DNA of 64,000 bases, from the NCBI GenBank assembly GCA_949130485.1, contig OX422191.1, forward strand, positions 3,969,754 through 4,033,753, in the 5' to 3' direction. This document shows positions 61,164 to 64,000 of the stretch, one piece after another. Under the pieces are notes generated by a model. That model did no database searches, was not told the DNA's origin, and saw nothing but the letters and a program-made list of their open reading frames with translations. The position numbers were made by a program, and so were the translations under genes. Every line of letters begins with the position of its first letter. Positions within the stretch are counted from its first letter, which is position 1. The DNA is from Agelas oroides (Eukaryota; Porifera; Demospongiae; Agelasida; Agelasidae).

Positions 61164-61368
61164 AGTTATATCCCTCCCTGGGGGGTGGTCGTTTTACACA
61201 TTGGTGTGTGTGTGTGTGTGTGGGGGGGGGGTAGCCTGACACCAATGTGCAAGACCACCCCCCAGGGAGGGATATAACTATTATATAACCTGTTACCTAG
61301 GCAACATCACTGTAGAAGAGAGATATGAGCAACATTCTTATATGTTGCCTAGGTAACAGGTTATATCT
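61161..61368. repeat. Two adjacent hairpins flanking a TG/G run
   Basis: AATAGTTATATCCCTCCCTG and its inverse enclose a (TG)n/(G)n tract (61161-61282). Then TATATAACCTGTTACCTAGG with its inverse CCTAGGTAACAGGTTATA forms a second stem (61283-61368). They adjoin the preceding MITE. Confidence 0.8.
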
Positions 61369-61461
61369 GTTATAAACTCTTGATATTCGTAGCAGCTGTG
61401 GAGAGGGAAATGGATTGTACAGCTCAGAGCTAGCCCTCCATAAGAGGCATCAATTACTGAG

Positions 61462-62245
61462 ATGACCATTTGAAGGACAGGTACAGTCTGTTCTTGAGGC
61501 CTAAATTTGTGCTCTATTCGGCAGCAAAGGCTTGTAAAGGGTTTACTATTCCACATGAATTACTTTTTGAACATTTGTGTGCATCGTTCCATAGCAAGCC
61601 CAGGCTAAAAGTGAGCAGTGACAGTGTGCATTTCATATCGGCGTGTACTGCAAGCTAACTGTGCTGCATTCAAACTCTTCGTAGAATGTGTACCTTCTCC
61701 ATTGCCACTGCATGTTAAAGACAGCCACCTCTTTTTTGTTACGGCCACTACTCCTGCTCCCAGTTGTACTAATCTTGTGCAAAATGACCTGTATAAAGCG
61801 AGAGAAGAGGCAAGAGGCATGTTGGATCTCCAAAGATGACCATTTGAAGGACAGGTACAGTCTGTTCTTGAGGCCTAAATTTGTCCTCCATTCGGCAGCA
61901 AAGGCTTGTAAAAGGTTTATTATTCCACATGAATTACTTTTTGATCCTTTGTGTGTATTGTTTCAGTGGTAGCAAAAGAGAGCAGTGTGCATTTAATATT
62001 GGGATGTACTGCAAGCTAACTGTGCTGCACTCAAACTCTTCGTAGAATGTGTACCTTCTCCATTGACTATACCTACACCACTTACTAATTGATATGCTGC
62101 ATTCTGACTCAGTGTATTGTCACTAGAGTGAAACCTGTCTATAGTGGCCACTGCATGTTAAAGACAGTCACCTCTTTTTTGTTGTGGCCACTACTCTTGG
62201 TCCCAGTTGTACTAATCTTGTGCAAAATGATCTGTATAAAGCAAC
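61462..62245. repeat. Tandem duplication, about 375-440 bp units
   Basis: ATGACCATTTGAAGGACAGG with TACAGTCTGTTCTTGAGGCC occurs at 61462 and 61836. CATGTTAAAGACAG-CACCTC with TTGTACTAATCTTGTGCAAA occurs at 61711 and 62152. Units overlap in the order A-B-A-B. No long ORF spans the copies. Confidence 0.85.
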
Positions 62246-63129
62246 CACCTGCCTCAAACAGCAAAAAGAAGTACTGGTCCCATGGTGACCATTATGTCAC
62301 TGTAGCATACAGAACAAGTCTTGCTTTACAAATTACATCTTCGAAAATGTAAATGAGGAGAAAGAGGGGAGATGCTTTGAGAGAAATGGTATAGGGGATG
62401 GTTTGGCATTGTGAAGTCTGAGACTGTCTCAAATATGTAGCTAAACATAGCCTTGTGTTGAGAGAGCCTGGGTACAAGGCTAAAGGAAACACTATAAATA
62501 TACGATCCTTGCACTGTGAGGGACTGATCACTGAATAAATTTGCACGAGGACCCAAGGTTCAATGAAGAGTTCAGCCAGATTTCTGATTTCTAATCATGC
62601 AATCACTTCCACAACCTTTAATTTCTCAGCAGACAGAGTACATAAATACAGACTCAGACAATTCCATAAGTGGTGGAAGTATCTGTTATTGAGTGAGAAT
62701 TTAACATATCAAGTGTGATGGAATCAAGTAAGCAACATAAGTAATCAGTGGAGAAGGTAGAAATTCCATGGATAGTTTGAGTGCATGCATAGCTAGCTCA
62801 CAATGCACACAGCTAACTGTACACAGCAGGTTTGCCATGGTACTAAAGTTATGCACACAAACACTTGAAATCTTGATCGATTGTGTGACAAGAAGTTATC
62901 ATGTACATGCTTTCACTGCCCAAATTTAGGTTCCATGGACTGATTGTACTCTCACATGATCATCTTTACCAAGTATGCTGTACTCAGTCTTATATCAGCA
63001 TGTTTTATGGAGGCTATAGCTCTGTGCTGTAGCTACAATCGATTTCCCCCTCAACAACTGCCACAAATATATATACCTTTGGATCCTGAAGAACTACTTA
63101 GCTAGTCCCATCCCTCCACTTCCTGTTAA
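62246..63129. other. Non-coding stretch before the terminal LINE
   Basis: A partial MITE end (GAGAGAGCCTGGGTACAAGG then CTA) lies at 62460-62480. No coding pattern. Confidence 0.4.
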
Positions 63130-63130
63130 T

Positions 63131-64000
63131 GGTTGACCTTATCTCAGAAAACTCCCTGGCCTCAATTCAACGAAAGCTCACTAAATATATCAAGAGATGC
63201 TGCCCCAATGCTGTACACTAGCAGCCGTGTACCATCCTGACGTCCTCAAACTTCCATTTCTCCCCCACTGCAGGAACGTGCTAAGCTCTCGATGGTTAAT
63301 GGTTAGCACTTTGGAGTTTACCAGTCATCAAAGAATGCCTCGTCATGCCCAATGACCCAGAGTTCTAAATTTGAGCGACACATGTCTGATTCTTGAGTCA
63401 GCCCGTAAATCCAACACCATAAAAGCCATCAAACAGAGACCTAAGGAGATCCTTCACCACATCTGGGTGAATACTGGAGCTCCACCCTCGGTCCTCTACA
63501 TGTCCAATCAAAGTTTAAAGACATCATCCATCTTGAACCTCAATCACAAACATGGAACCGCCTACAAGCTGGTCTACCGGCTGGCCAACTATCATTCCTC
63601 GTCCAGGCCGGTGCAGATTGTCTCCCAACTCCCCTCAACCTTAGACGCTGGCACTATAGAATCTGCAGCAAATGTCCATTATGTGACTCCCCCAATCCAA
63701 CGTCAGCCCATATACTTAACGGATGCCAGGAAGCCCTTGTCCAGGGCCGGTACACAAGGAGGCATGATTCAGTTCTTAACTGTCTTCTTTCCAGTGTCAG
63801 AAATGAGCTAGCTACCCGCATCTGTCCATCTATATGCCGATATCCCTATACATAGAGAGCATCTGACTTTCCTCCTGCAACAATTCCTACCAACATCAGC
63901 ACTTCGCTGGCAAGACCCGACATTGTCCTCATAGAAGACATATCAGTCAACATCCTAGAACTCACTATCCCCACCAACACAAGAGAAGCCCTTCAAGCTG
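63131..64000 (+). mobile_element. LINE with restriction-like-endonuclease-type C-terminus, partial, runs off the right edge
   Basis: Plus-strand text translates in changing frames as NSLASIQRKLTKYIKRCCPN, VIKECLVMPNDPEF, then CPLCDSPNPTSAHILNGCQE (a CCHC zinc knuckle) with ALVQGRYTRRHDSVLNCLLS, SSVRNELATRIC, and RASDFPPATIPTNISTSLAR followed by PDIVLIEDISVNILELTIPT. The zinc knuckle, the RHDSVL box and the RPD...E(D)...ELTIP box are the RLE-associated C-terminus of R2/NeSL-type LINEs. Frameshifts near 63360 and 63600-63800 and a stop near 63855 separate the pieces, so this copy is inactive. The reverse transcriptase core is missing on the left. Confidence 0.75.

Overview
This is animal nuclear DNA rich in interspersed repeats. 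The evidence is one long, clearly recognisable spliced gene, many short terminal-inverted-repeat elements, LINE pieces, a Ty3/gypsy retrotransposon and several minisatellites. The repeat types, and the families of short secreted or membrane-tailed cysteine-rich proteins, suggest a marine invertebrate. An early-branching animal such as a sponge is my guess, but no marker in the window settles it.

The backbone is a complete minus-strand gene for the 26S proteasome lid subunit PSMD3/Rpn3. I placed all 16 coding exons between 56284 (start codon) and 15193 (stop codon). Every junction has GT and AG and every phase matches, giving 505 codons plus stop, so the coding sequence is spread over 41 kb. 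One intron (20807-46689, about 26 kb) contains two intact paralogous genes for small cysteine-rich proteins with a signal peptide and hydrophobic tail (26554-27264 and 40627-41346), plus a pseudogene of the same family (35840-36150), all on the same strand. The first PSMD3 intron (52908-56157) may hold a small plus-strand gene.

Left of PSMD3 lie a partial ORF at the edge, a truncated LINE, a SHOCT-like ORF, a secreted glycoprotein gene with a decayed duplicate, and a fossil integrase-Ulp1-PHD element. Next come plus-strand exons with a ubiquitin-protease Cys box followed by a SUMO-protease (Ulp1/SENP) domain, and a proline/histidine/glutamine-repeat zinc-finger ORF encoded by a 15-bp minisatellite. 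After these sits a whole-looking, young Ty3/gypsy element (10119-14392) with a perfect 5-bp target duplication. Right of PSMD3 are an Ulp1-PHD ORF, about 6 kb of mostly repeat-bearing non-coding DNA, and a LINE carrying the C-terminal part of a restriction-like-endonuclease ORF that runs off the window.

The most unusual observation is in PSMD3 intron 9. A 59-bp minisatellite of about 16 copies is built from the last 25 bases of exon 9 plus its 5' splice site, so the intron starts with about 16 intact tandem GTAGGT donors. Only the first donor keeps the reading frame. A second 38-bp minisatellite in the first PSMD3 intron appears to be built the same way on the other strand. A second clear pattern is a family of short inverted-repeat elements beginning TAGYCTCG, with exact 9-bp target duplications at many sites.
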